Assembly: GCA_016213595.1 (NCBI GenBank)
Contig: JACRAA010000317.1
Location: forward strand, 1-33,617
Reading direction: 5' to 3'
From: Actinomycetota bacterium
Lineage (GTDB): Bacteria > Actinomycetota > Actinomycetes > Propionibacteriales > Propionibacteriaceae
Length of the DNA: 33,617 nucleotides
Both the position numbers and the translations under genes were made by a program. Each line of letters opens with the position of its first letter. Position 1 is the first letter of the stretch. The notes beneath the pieces are model-generated. The model was not told the origin of the DNA. It did no database searches and worked only from the letters and a program-made list of their open reading frames with translations. This document shows positions 24,594-33,363 of the stretch, in pieces.

Positions 24594-25370
24594 CAGGCGC
24601 AGCTCGCGGCTTTACTCGGGACCCCGAACTATGCGCAGGCGATTCAGACCGCCAAGGACCGCAGGAAGCGACTGGCGGCAGTCCAGCCCATCGTCGACCG
24701 GCTCATCGAGCGTGGGGCCGTCCGGCATGTGCGCGGCGACGGAGCGGACGACGTGGACCGTCGCTACGGCGGCCAGGCGTCGACGGTGGGGGAGGCCGAC
24801 AGGCTCGACATGCCCGAGGGCACGACGTACGAGACGAGCAGCTGGGGCACGAGCGTCAGCATCTTCGTGCCGATCCCGTCGACGCCCGAGGAGAGGGCCG
24901 CCGAAGCCGCCGAGCGTGAGGCCGCCGATGAGAGGTGGGCCGCTGTGCGTGACGCTCGCGACAAGGCGCGCGCCGAGGGCGAGGCCGCGTACGCCGTACG
25001 GGACCAGTGGGTGAAGGAGTTCACGGGGCGGGCCAAGCCGACCGCGAAGGAGACGACTGCCATCGCCGCCGGCGTCGCCTCCCTGGCGCTGGTCAGCCAC
25101 CTGCAGTACACGACCGTGGGCGGCTGGCTCGGCCTCGAGGGCATGGACTGCTGGGACCCGGGGAAGTGCCAGAAGAAGGCGGCCAAGTGGCAGGCCGGCA
25201 AGGCGCCGGCGATTGTCCTGATCCTGTGGCTTCACCTCACGATGGGCAGGGACCTCACCACGGCTCACGCGGCCGCGTACGACGCCTTCCAGGTCTGCGG
25301 CTACGTCCCGTCTGACTTCGAGATGGCGGCGGTGTACGGCGCGCCCGAGGGCGGGGGCGCCGACGAGTAG
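24594..25370 (+). pseudogene. Same-frame C-terminal continuation of the ParB-like gene after TAG 24591-24593
   Basis: Frame continues QAQLAALLGTPNYAQAIQTAKDRRKRLAAVQPIVDRLIERGAVRHV... to TAG at 25370; no start codon at the beginning of the segment. Confidence 0.7.
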
Positions 25371-25412
25371 GGATCGCCCGCACCTCCCCACTCAACCCTC
25401 GAAGGACCCGCC

Positions 25413-25682
25413 ATGCACGACTTCCCGATCACCCCCGGCCAGGCGATCGCCATCGCCGCCATCCTCGACGCCAGCAAGCCCCACCTCCCGCACTGGACGG
25501 GCTGGGCGGAGCGGCTCCGGCGCTGGGGCGAGGCCAACCTCGCGAGTGACATCGGCCCGAATGATATTCACGCGGATGTCACCCCGGCGGGCGGAGGCGG
25601 CAGCCCGATCGTCGTGAATATCGCGCCCGCCGCCCCTCAGGTGATCATCGTCAGGCGCCCACGGATCGATGGCTACCGATGA
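25413..25682 (+). CDS. Hypothetical protein
   Basis: 89 aa; ATG with GAAGGA RBS. Confidence 0.6.
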   Translation: MHDFPITPGQAIAIAAILDASKPHLPHWTGWAERLRRWGEANLASDIGPNDIHADVTPAGGGGSPIVVNIAPAAPQVIIVRRPRIDGYR

Positions 25683-26707
25683 GCACGACCTGCGTGACCT
25701 GCCAGCAGCCCAAGAAGATCCTCGCGCGCGGGATGTGCTCCGCCTGCTATCAGAAGGCGCGCGCGCGGGGACTTCCCGCCCTGCAGCGGACGCGGCCGTA
25801 CGGACCGGAGCGCCCCTGCACGCATCAGACGAGCCACCCTCACGGGGCGCGGGCTCGTTACGTCCTCGACCGCTGCCGGTGCGAGAAGTGCACCGCCTCG
25901 ACCCGGACCTACGAGAACGAGCGGGAGCGTCGCAGGGCGATCGAGAAGTGGCATGCGAACACATCCGCACTCGTCCCCGGCGACACGGTCCGCGCGCATC
26001 TGCGCGAGCTCATGGATGCCGGCATGGGATGGAAGCGGATCGCGGCCGCGGCCGGCGTCGGATGCTCCACCGTCTACCCGATCCTGTACGGCAAGCACCT
26101 GTCCAACCCTGCACACCCTGACCATCGTCCGCCCCGCAAGCAGGTACGTCGCGAGGTCGCGGAGAAGCTCCTCGCCGTCCGCTACATGCCGGCCGGGGGG
26201 ACGCTCATCGAGAGCACCGGAGCCCGGCGCAGGCTCCAGGCGCTCGTCGCTATTGGCTGGAGTCAGACCCGGCTCGCCGCCGTCCTCGGGATGGAGCTCG
26301 CGAACCTCAACACGCTGATCCTCGGCCGCGGGCAGCGCATGGTCACACAGAAGACCGCCGACGCGGTCAGGGCCCTATACGACCGCTGCTGGCTCGCCCC
26401 GCCGATCCCCGCGAACCGGTTCGAGCAGTCCGGCATCACGAGGGCGCGTCACGTCGCCCAGGACCACGACTGGGCGCCCCCGCTGGCCTGGGACGATGAC
26501 GAGATTGACGATCCTGACGCGAGGCCACAAGGACTCCCTGGGGCCACTCCAGCTCTGTCCGTGACCGAGCAGGTCGTCGAGCTCCTGGAGATCGGCTACA
26601 GCGTCACAGAGATCCCGTCGCGGGTCGGGCGCGCGTCGCTCGCTGACGTGCTCGGGTGCATCCGCGATCGCGAGCTCAAGGCTGAACTGACGAGGCGGGC
26701 ATCGTGA
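25679..26707 (+). CDS. Zinc-finger plus HTH DNA-binding protein
   Basis: MSTTCVTCQQPKKILARGMCSACYQKARARG...CRCEKCTA...GMGWKRIAAAAGVGCSTVYPIL...GWSQTRLAAVLGMELANLNTLI. Confidence 0.75.
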   Translation: MSTTCVTCQQPKKILARGMCSACYQKARARGLPALQRTRPYGPERPCTHQTSHPHGARARYVLDRCRCEKCTASTRTYENERERRRAIEKWHANTSALVPGDTVRAHLRELMDAGMGWKRIAAAAGVGCSTVYPILYGKHLSNPAHPDHRPPRKQVRREVAEKLLAVRYMPAGGTLIESTGARRRLQALVAIGWSQTRLAAVLGMELANLNTLILGRGQRMVTQKTADAVRALYDRCWLAPPIPANRFEQSGITRARHVAQDHDWAPPLAWDDDEIDDPDARPQGLPGATPALSVTEQVVELLEIGYSVTEIPSRVGRASLADVLGCIRDRELKAELTRRAS

Positions 26708-26919
26708 CGCTCTCACGCGCCGACACGGCCCGCAGATCCGCGCACGTCGTCACCGAGGGCCGCTACATGCGCAACTCGTGGTCCGGGACGATCCTCGCCA
26801 CGTGCGTGCTCTGGGACGTCCTCCACGGCGAGCCGGGGCGTTGTGACGAGTGCCTGTGGATCGTGCGCGAGTGGGGTCACAACCCGGACTGCCCGAGACG
26901 ATCGAAGAGGCAGGCCTGA
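26704..26919 (+). CDS. Small Cys-containing hypothetical protein
   Basis: GTG overlapping the previous stop; ...RCDECLWIVREWGHNPDCPRR. Confidence 0.55.
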   Translation: MTLSRADTARRSAHVVTEGRYMRNSWSGTILATCVLWDVLHGEPGRCDECLWIVREWGHNPDCPRRSKRQA

Positions 26920-27287
26920 TGGGCGCTCGACTCGCGCAGTACGCCCTCGGGCCGTGGTGGTCACACCTCGACCCGGCGCCGCGGTGCCTGCTCGCCTACA
27001 TGGCGTCCGTCACCTACGACTTGCCCACCAAGGGGCTGCCCGCCGGACGATTCTTCCAGGGGCGCCCGTCGCTTGTTCTGAACTACACCGGGATCGATGA
27101 GAAAGACCCTCGCTATGACGCTGCAGAAAGGCGCGTGAGGCGTTACATATCGACCCTTGTTGAGGCTGGCGCTATTCGCATTGTCAAGCCCGGATATCGC
27201 GGCCAGCACGCAGAGTACGAGCTTCTTGTCGACCCCATGAGGACCGGCCAGGACCTGCTACCGATGGAGACAGGAGACCCGTCATGA
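26919..27287 (+). CDS. Winged-HTH protein, candidate replication initiator
   Basis: 122 aa; ...DAAERRVRRYISTLVEAGAIRIVKPGYRGQHAEYELLV; immediately upstream of the iteron-like array. Confidence 0.6.
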   Translation: MGARLAQYALGPWWSHLDPAPRCLLAYMASVTYDLPTKGLPAGRFFQGRPSLVLNYTGIDEKDPRYDAAERRVRRYISTLVEAGAIRIVKPGYRGQHAEYELLVDPMRTGQDLLPMETGDPS

Positions 27288-27562
27288 CCCTTCCAGAGCC
27301 TGGCGCAGGGGAGCAGATGGCGGACGCGACGACCCGAGAAAGGGGGGCCGAGAGTGACCGGAAAAGGGGGGCCGAGAGTGTCCTCCTTTCGGAGGCGAAA
27401 GGGGGGCCGAGAGTGACCAAAAGGGGGGCCGAGAGTGTCCCCCCTAGGAACAACTTAGGAGGAAGAACACCTTCTAGGAGCAACGATGAGGAACCAGATC
27501 GAGTGAGCGCGGAAGGTGACCTAGGCGCGCGCGAGGTCTCGACGACCGGGGGCGACCTGTGA
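27284..27562 (+). CDS. Low-complexity ORF spanning the repeat array
   Basis: ATGA-coupled, but its composition is dictated by the DNA repeats. Confidence 0.4.
   Translation: MTLPEPGAGEQMADATTRERGAESDRKRGAESVLLSEAKGGPRVTKRGAESVPPRNNLGGRTPSRSNDEEPDRVSAEGDLGAREVSTTGGDL
27339..27440 (+). repeat. Four identical 18-bp direct repeats AAAGGGGGGCCGAGAGTG (iteron-like)
   Basis: Units start at 27339, 27363, 27398, 27420, followed alternately by ACC/TCC/ACC/TCC; CCTCC-TTTC-GGAGG hairpin between units 2 and 3. Confidence 0.9.
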
Positions 27563-28275
27563 CCACCTTCCTCGACAGCCAAGCCGTCACCCGCTTCCAC
27601 AACGACCTCGGCCTCATCCCGCAGCGCTATTCCGAGCTGCCCAACGTCATCACCGGAATTAAAGGCCTCGGCGCCGGCTCACCCAACCCCGCTGAATCGA
27701 AGGCGCCGCTATCCGTCGGCGTCATTCACCTCCTCGACACAGCAATACCGCGTGTCGGAATGAACCTCCGCATGATCGTGGAAGAGATGAACGACGACGG
27801 GCAGCAGGCCCCCAGCATCGACCGGTGGATGTCACTCACCGAGCTCTGCGAGACGATCCGCCAGACCAGCTGGTGGCTCAAGGACCAGCCCTGGGCGACC
27901 GAAGTCACCAAGGACCTGCACGCGCTCCGCGTCGAGATGGAACAGGCCCTCGGCATCACCCAGGAGTACCTACCCCGATGCCGCACCTGCGACGCCAGGG
28001 TCGAGCCACAAGACAACGGCAGCTGGTACCTGTGCGTCGACTGCGGCCGCCAGTACGTCATCGCCGAAGACCTCAAGGCACTCGGCGCGGCCCAGTACCT
28101 GCGAGCCGAAGAAGTCGCCCAGCTCCTCGACATCCCCTGGTCGACGCTGCGCTACTGGAAGCGCGTCGGCTGGGTCCGGCCCATCGAGACCACCGCCGCT
28201 GGCATCGCCCTGTACGACCTCGACCAGGTCCGCGTCGTACGCGACACGCCACCCGTCGACAGAGTTTGCCGATGA
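27559..28275 (+). CDS. Zinc-ribbon plus MerR-like HTH protein
   Basis: CRTCDARVEPQDNGSWYLCVDCGRQY ... LRAEEVAQLLDIPWSTLRYWKRVGWVRP. Confidence 0.7.
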   Translation: MTTFLDSQAVTRFHNDLGLIPQRYSELPNVITGIKGLGAGSPNPAESKAPLSVGVIHLLDTAIPRVGMNLRMIVEEMNDDGQQAPSIDRWMSLTELCETIRQTSWWLKDQPWATEVTKDLHALRVEMEQALGITQEYLPRCRTCDARVEPQDNGSWYLCVDCGRQYVIAEDLKALGAAQYLRAEEVAQLLDIPWSTLRYWKRVGWVRPIETTAAGIALYDLDQVRVVRDTPPVDRVCR

Positions 28276-28358
28276 GCGCTCAGATGTGCCACCATCATGG
28301 CGAGCGCACAGCTGTCTCCCGACACTGGGCGCTCGTCGCACGTCCGGGCAAGGACTGA
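28272..28358 (+). CDS. 28-aa micro-ORF
   Basis: ATGA-coupled; MSAQMCHHHGERTAVSRHWALVARPGKD. Confidence 0.4.
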   Translation: MSAQMCHHHGERTAVSRHWALVARPGKD

Positions 28359-28360
28359 CG

Positions 28361-29059
28361 ATGGCCTCGCCGCAGTACGACTACCAGCACCAGCTCGAAC
28401 GCAAAGCCGCGAACAGCAGGCTCGAGACCCTCGGCCCCATCCCATGCCGGCGCTGCGGACAGCCCGTCCACTGCGACGCACAACGCCATCTCAACCGCGA
28501 CGGCCGCAAGTTCGAGCTCGGCCACGGCGTCGCCCACATCAACAACGGCGACGGCAGCGACAAGCAGCCAGAGCACGCCTACTGCAACGAAGCCGCAGGC
28601 GGCAGGCTCGCACGAGCCAGGCAACGCGCCGCCCGAGCAACACGCGACTGGGGCGACACGCCCAGCACAGGACCACGACGCGTCGTCCTGCTCGTCGGAC
28701 CACCAGGCGCAGGCAAGACCAGAGCCGCACGAACCTCAGGCCTGCACACCTACGACGACGACGACACGACCACACTCGAGCAGCTCGCCAACGATCCCGA
28801 CGCACGCGTCGTCGTCATCCGATCCGCACCCAGCAGCGACGAACGCGCCAGCCTCGTCGACCAGATCCAAGCCACCCACGTCTACCTCGTCGACGCACCC
28901 GACCACGTCATCGCGGCACGGCTCAAGGCGCGAGGCCGAGCACACATGGTCGCAGTCGCGAGATGGCGGGCAGCCTTCGACGACGACGATGACGTCGCCC
29001 CGTTCACAGGGTGGGAGCCGGTACTCCGCGAGACACGAGCGACACGAGAATGGCCGTGA
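28361..29059 (+). CDS. HNH-type domain fused to P-loop kinase/AAA-like domain
   Basis: CRRCGQPV...RKFELGHGVAHINNGDGSDKQPEHAYCNEAAGGRLARARQ followed by VVLLVGPPGAGKTRAAR (Walker A). Confidence 0.75.
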   Translation: MASPQYDYQHQLERKAANSRLETLGPIPCRRCGQPVHCDAQRHLNRDGRKFELGHGVAHINNGDGSDKQPEHAYCNEAAGGRLARARQRAARATRDWGDTPSTGPRRVVLLVGPPGAGKTRAARTSGLHTYDDDDTTTLEQLANDPDARVVVIRSAPSSDERASLVDQIQATHVYLVDAPDHVIAARLKARGRAHMVAVARWRAAFDDDDDVAPFTGWEPVLRETRATREWP

Positions 29060-29180
29060 GGACAGCGTTTTTTGGTGAGGCGCCTCGCTCAGGACCGATC
29101 AGGCTTGATTTCTCTCCCCGAGCAGATTTCACCCCAGCACCCCCCATTTCCCGCAACGTCACACCCACGAGGAGAGCGCG

Positions 29181-29504
29181 ATGAGCCTGCGTGCTGTGAA
29201 GGCCGGGGACACGCCGGCGGCCGAGCCGGACGTCACGAAGCCGGCGGCGTCAAGAAGGCGCGCGAAGTCGGTCCTCGAGGCCGCCAACTCGGGCGACATG
29301 CGGGCCTTGCTGATCGCGATGCGGTCCCGGATCGCCCGTGCGGTGCAGAACCCGAAGACGTCGCCGCGGGACCTGGCTGCGTTGACGCGCCAGCTGCAGG
29401 ACATCGCGAAGCAGATCGAGGAGATCGACCTGCTGGCGAAGGCCCAGGAGGACGAGAGTGACGACGAAGTCCCCGACGAAGACTTCGACCCGTCGGCTCT
29501 CTGA
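29181..29504 (+). CDS. terS: Terminase small subunit
   Basis: 107 aa; helical with acidic tail; immediately before TerL. Confidence 0.7.
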   Translation: MSLRAVKAGDTPAAEPDVTKPAASRRRAKSVLEAANSGDMRALLIAMRSRIARAVQNPKTSPRDLAALTRQLQDIAKQIEEIDLLAKAQEDESDDEVPDEDFDPSAL

Positions 29505-31011
29505 TGTCGCTCGCTACATCCGGATCCCGGACGGGATCGTCACCTCGGGCTGGCCGGCTGTTGCGCGCAAGCTCAGCGAGTGGGGCGTGTTCTTCCGTGG
29601 CTCCGACGCCTGGGAGGACGGCCTCGGCCGACTGATCCTCGGCAAGCGTGCCGACGGGAAGTACGCGGCGACGGTCGGCGGGATCGTGCTGCGGATCCCG
29701 CGGCAGGTCGCCAAGACGTGGTTCGTGGGCCGGCTGCTGTTCGCCCTGTGCGTGCTGTTCCCGGGCCTGCAGGTCGTCTGGACGGCGCACCACACGGCGA
29801 CGCTGACGAAGACGTTCCAGTCGTTGAGCACGTTCGCGAAGCGGCGCAAGGTCGCCCCGTACGTCGGCGACCCGGAGACCGGCAAGTCAGGCATCAAGCG
29901 GGGGTCCGGCAAGGAAGCGATCCTGTTCCTGAACGGGTCGGCGATCTGGTTCGGTGCTCGTGACCAGGGCTTCGGGCGTGGCTTCGAGATGATCGACGTC
30001 CTGGTCTTCGACGAGGCGCAGATCCTGAACCCGAAGGCGCTCGAGGACCTGATCGCGGCGACGAACCAGGCGCAGCACGTCCACGGCGGGCTCGTGTTCT
30101 ACATGGGCACCCCGCCGCGGCCGACGGATCCGGGGGCGACGTTCGACCTGAAGCGGGTCAAGGCGCTGACGGGCCTGAAGCCGGGGACCGTGAAGGGGAT
30201 CCTGGTCGGCGGGAACATGATCTACGTCGAGTGTTCGGCGCATCCGAACATCGGGCGTGACGGCGGCCCGTCGCTCGACGACCGCGGCGAGTGGCGTACG
30301 GCGAACCCGTCCTACCCGGAGCGGACGCCGGAAGAGTCGATGCTGCGGATGCGGGAGAACCTGCCCAGCGACGACGCGTGGCGCCGTGAGGCGATGGGCG
30401 TCAGCGACGACGACGCGATGACCCAGGCGGGCATCGACATGTCGGTCCTGCGGAAGCTGGTCCTCGGCAAGGGCACGAAGCTCGTCCCGCAGATGTTCGC
30501 GCTCGACGTGAGCCCGAAGCGGTCGGCGGCGTGCATTGTCGCGTCGGGCTGGTGCGGCACGAAGGTCGGCGTCGAGATCCCGAGCTCCAAGGGCCTGTTC
30601 GACCACCGGCCGGGCATCGGCTGGCTGCCGGAGCGGATGCGGGCGCTGAGCAAGGCCTTCCCGGACGCGGTCTGGGTCATCGTGACCCGGTCGCAGGCGG
30701 CCGCGTACCTGACGTTCCTGCTCAACGAGCTCGAGGTCGACGTACTGCAGCTCTCAAGCGCCGACTGGCCGGGCGTGTGCGCGTCGATGGTCGGCCTGAT
30801 CGAGGACGGCACCCTCGCCCACACCGGTGACGAGGAGCTGATGGAAGCGTTCGGCGGGGCGGTCCTGGTGAACGTCGGCGAGGAGCAGGTCCGCTGGGGC
30901 CGGCAGAAGTCGTCGACCGACATCACGCCTGTCGTCGCCGCGACGGCAGCGGCCGTCATGGCCTACCGCGATGGCGACCAGGCCTTCGACCTCAACTCCA
31001 TCGTCCAGTGA
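29458..31011 (+). CDS. terL: Terminase large subunit
   Basis: RIPRQVAKT (Walker A-like), VLVFDEAQ (Walker B), C-terminal nuclease-like ALDVSPKRSAACI; GTG with AGGAGG RBS. Confidence 0.92.
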   Translation: MTTKSPTKTSTRRLSDVARYIRIPDGIVTSGWPAVARKLSEWGVFFRGSDAWEDGLGRLILGKRADGKYAATVGGIVLRIPRQVAKTWFVGRLLFALCVLFPGLQVVWTAHHTATLTKTFQSLSTFAKRRKVAPYVGDPETGKSGIKRGSGKEAILFLNGSAIWFGARDQGFGRGFEMIDVLVFDEAQILNPKALEDLIAATNQAQHVHGGLVFYMGTPPRPTDPGATFDLKRVKALTGLKPGTVKGILVGGNMIYVECSAHPNIGRDGGPSLDDRGEWRTANPSYPERTPEESMLRMRENLPSDDAWRREAMGVSDDDAMTQAGIDMSVLRKLVLGKGTKLVPQMFALDVSPKRSAACIVASGWCGTKVGVEIPSSKGLFDHRPGIGWLPERMRALSKAFPDAVWVIVTRSQAAAYLTFLLNELEVDVLQLSSADWPGVCASMVGLIEDGTLAHTGDEELMEAFGGAVLVNVGEEQVRWGRQKSSTDITPVVAATAAAVMAYRDGDQAFDLNSIVQ

Positions 31012-31020
31012 GGAGCCACC

Positions 31021-31188
31021 GTGCGTGACCTTGTGATGACCGTGTTCGAGATCGTCGGGCTGCTCAGCCTGGCGCTCTCGCCGGCGGTCATGCTGTGGCC
31101 CTTCTCGCCGGCGCTGAGCCTGGCGTCGTTCGGGCTGTGCCTGCTCGTCGAGTCGGTCGTGCTGTCGAAGGTCGGGAGGAAGCGATGA
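31021..31188 (+). CDS. 55-aa small membrane protein
   Basis: GTG after GAGGAG RBS; MRDLVMTVFEIVGLLSLALSPAVMLWPFSPALSLASFGLCLLVESVVLSKVGRKR; ATGA-coupled to portal. Confidence 0.6.
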   Translation: MRDLVMTVFEIVGLLSLALSPAVMLWPFSPALSLASFGLCLLVESVVLSKVGRKR

Positions 31189-32357
31189 GCCTGCTGTTCA
31201 GCAAGCGCGGCCTCGGCGACTCCGAGAACCAGCTCGTGCCGCCCCGGAACCTGCCGAACGGCCGCCGGCTGCCGACGTCGGAGGAGTCGATGCGGCACTC
31301 GGCCGTGTGGAGCTGCCTCAACCTGCGCTCGTCGCTGATCTCGACCCTGCCGGCCGTCCAGTACCGGATGAGCGCCGGCCTGAAGGTGCCGATGCCGTCG
31401 GCGCAGCTGCTGACCGCTCCCGGCTCGCTGCACGTCGGCGGGCCCCTGGCTCGATTCGACGAGTGGATCTCGGCGACGCAGACCGACCTCGACCGGTACG
31501 GCAACGCGTTCGGCTACAAGGTCGCGATCGACGGCGGCTGGGGCGTGCCGACCCGCATCGACCTGCTGCCGGCGGAGAACGTCACCGTCCGCGTCCGGGA
31601 CGGCGTCGTGACCTACGCGTACGGCGGCAAGACCTACAACCAGTGGGAGATCTGGCACGAGCGCCAGTTCGTCGTCCCCGGGTCCCCGGTGGGCATGTCG
31701 CCGATGTCGGCGGCCGCGTACAGCGTCAGCCAGTACACGACGGCGCAGGCCTTCGCGGCGCAGTGGTTCTCGTCGGGCGGCATCCCGTCGGCGAAGCTGC
31801 AGACGGGCAAGACGATCACCCCGGCCGAGGCGCTCCAGGTGAAGAACCGGATCAAGGCGATGTTGTCGGCCGGCGACGTGCTCGTCCTCGGCAAGGACCA
31901 GGACTACGAGATGATCACAGTCCCCGCGAACCAGGCCGCGTTCATCGAGGCGATGGACTTCTCCGTCCTCGACGTGGCCCGGATCTACAACACCCCCGGC
32001 GACATGATCGACATCCCGATCAAGGGCAGCCGGATCACGTACGCGAACGTCACGCAGAAGAACCTCGACTACCTCACGATCCGGCTCGCGCCGTCGATCT
32101 TCCGGCGCGAGCGGGCCATCAGCGCCGCCCTGCCGATGCCACACCTCATGGAGTTCCAGTCGGACGCGCTGCTGCGCCTCGACCCGCAGACGTTGACCAT
32201 GATCCGCGGCCAGCAGGTCGACAAGCGTGCGCTGACTCCTGACGAGTGGCGCGAGATGGACAACCGCAAGCCGCTCACGGCTGACCAGATCAGCCAGTTC
32301 TCCGTCCTGTTCTCCGGCCTGACTACCTCACCAGGAGTGTCCGATGTCGCTGCATAG
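31185..32357 (+). CDS. HK97-type portal protein
   Basis: HSAVWSCLNLRSSLISTLPAVQY...DLDRYGNAFGYKV...GMSPMSAAAYSVSQ...ARIYNTPGDMI. Confidence 0.92.
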   Translation: MSLLFSKRGLGDSENQLVPPRNLPNGRRLPTSEESMRHSAVWSCLNLRSSLISTLPAVQYRMSAGLKVPMPSAQLLTAPGSLHVGGPLARFDEWISATQTDLDRYGNAFGYKVAIDGGWGVPTRIDLLPAENVTVRVRDGVVTYAYGGKTYNQWEIWHERQFVVPGSPVGMSPMSAAAYSVSQYTTAQAFAAQWFSSGGIPSAKLQTGKTITPAEALQVKNRIKAMLSAGDVLVLGKDQDYEMITVPANQAAFIEAMDFSVLDVARIYNTPGDMIDIPIKGSRITYANVTQKNLDYLTIRLAPSIFRRERAISAALPMPHLMEFQSDALLRLDPQTLTMIRGQQVDKRALTPDEWREMDNRKPLTADQISQFSVLFSGLTTSPGVSDVAA

Positions 32358-33225
32358 TGAAGCCGCCCAGCTGCGCGCCGCCCATGTGGGGACGCGAGCC
32401 GATCGCCCGTTGCAGCGTCGCTGCGCCCAGTTCCCGGACTCTCCGAGGGTTGCCATCACGCGCGGTGCGAAGCTCCAGCTGCGCGACACCGGCGACGGCA
32501 CGGAGTTCACGGGCTACGCGTCCGTCGTGTCCCGCGGCTACGAGATGTGGGACATGTTCGGCCCGTACACCGAGGAGGTCGTGCCGGGTGCGTTCGCCAA
32601 CACGCTCAACATGGCCGACCTCGACGTGCCGCTCGTCCTGGCTCACGACTCGCTGCGCCGGATCGCGCGGACGTCGAACGGCTCGCTGACCCTGGCCGAG
32701 GACGACCACGGCCTGCTGTGCCGCGCGCCGCAGCTCGACCCGACCGACGTCGACGTGAACTACATCAGCCCGAAGATCCGCAGCGGCCTCATCGACGAGA
32801 TGAGCTTCGCGTTTCGGATCGTCCGCGGCGAGTGGTCGCCCGACTGGACGCAGTACAACATCCTCGAGGTCGACATCAACCGCGGCGACGTGGCGATCGT
32901 CGGCTACGGCGCGAACCCGTACACGTCGGTGGCGCTGCGGTCTGTGACGAACAAGCTCACGCACAAGCGGGCCCTCGACCCGCAGGACGTGTCTGTGCTG
33001 ACGCAGGCGCTCGGCTGGTTCACGGCGATCGACTCGATCGTCGACGAGGCGCAGGAGTCCCTCGCCGCCTACCTCGGCACCCCGAACCCTGACCCGGACG
33101 AGGGCGAGGACGTCGCCGAGCTCGCACAGAAAAGCCTGCTCGCGCTCCGTGCCCGCGAGGCCCGGCTCCGCGCCGACATGACCGCAGCGAACGTACGGCC
33201 CGCGCTGCGTCTGGCCGACATCTAG
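32344..33225 (+). CDS. HK97-type prohead protease (S78-like)
   Basis: FTGYASVVSRGYEMWDMFGPYTEEVVPGAFANTL...VLAHDSLRRIARTSNGSLTLAEDDHGL...MSFAFRIVRGEW. Confidence 0.9.
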   Translation: MSLHSEAAQLRAAHVGTRADRPLQRRCAQFPDSPRVAITRGAKLQLRDTGDGTEFTGYASVVSRGYEMWDMFGPYTEEVVPGAFANTLNMADLDVPLVLAHDSLRRIARTSNGSLTLAEDDHGLLCRAPQLDPTDVDVNYISPKIRSGLIDEMSFAFRIVRGEWSPDWTQYNILEVDINRGDVAIVGYGANPYTSVALRSVTNKLTHKRALDPQDVSVLTQALGWFTAIDSIVDEAQESLAAYLGTPNPDPDEGEDVAELAQKSLLALRAREARLRADMTAANVRPALRLADI

Positions 33226-33242
33226 GCCGACTCACGATCAAA

Positions 33243-33264
33243 CCCCTCGACCGAGGGGCCGTTT
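33243..33264 (+). terminator. Hairpin between protease and capsid genes (terminator or processing site)
   Basis: CCCCTC-GACC-GAGGGG followed by CCGTTTCAC. Confidence 0.6.
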
Positions 33265-33363
33265 CACTGCGCCTCTTACGCCTGCGCCCTCAACCAGCCT
33301 GGGTGGATCAATGCCTGGTGAGAACCGCAAGACGCTCATCCGAACTCAAGAAGGGGATTCACC

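Noticed and set aside
27284-27562. RGAES peptide repeats as a functional protein motif
   Set aside because: Unit 3 is out of frame relative to the others, so the conserved entity is the nucleotide repeat
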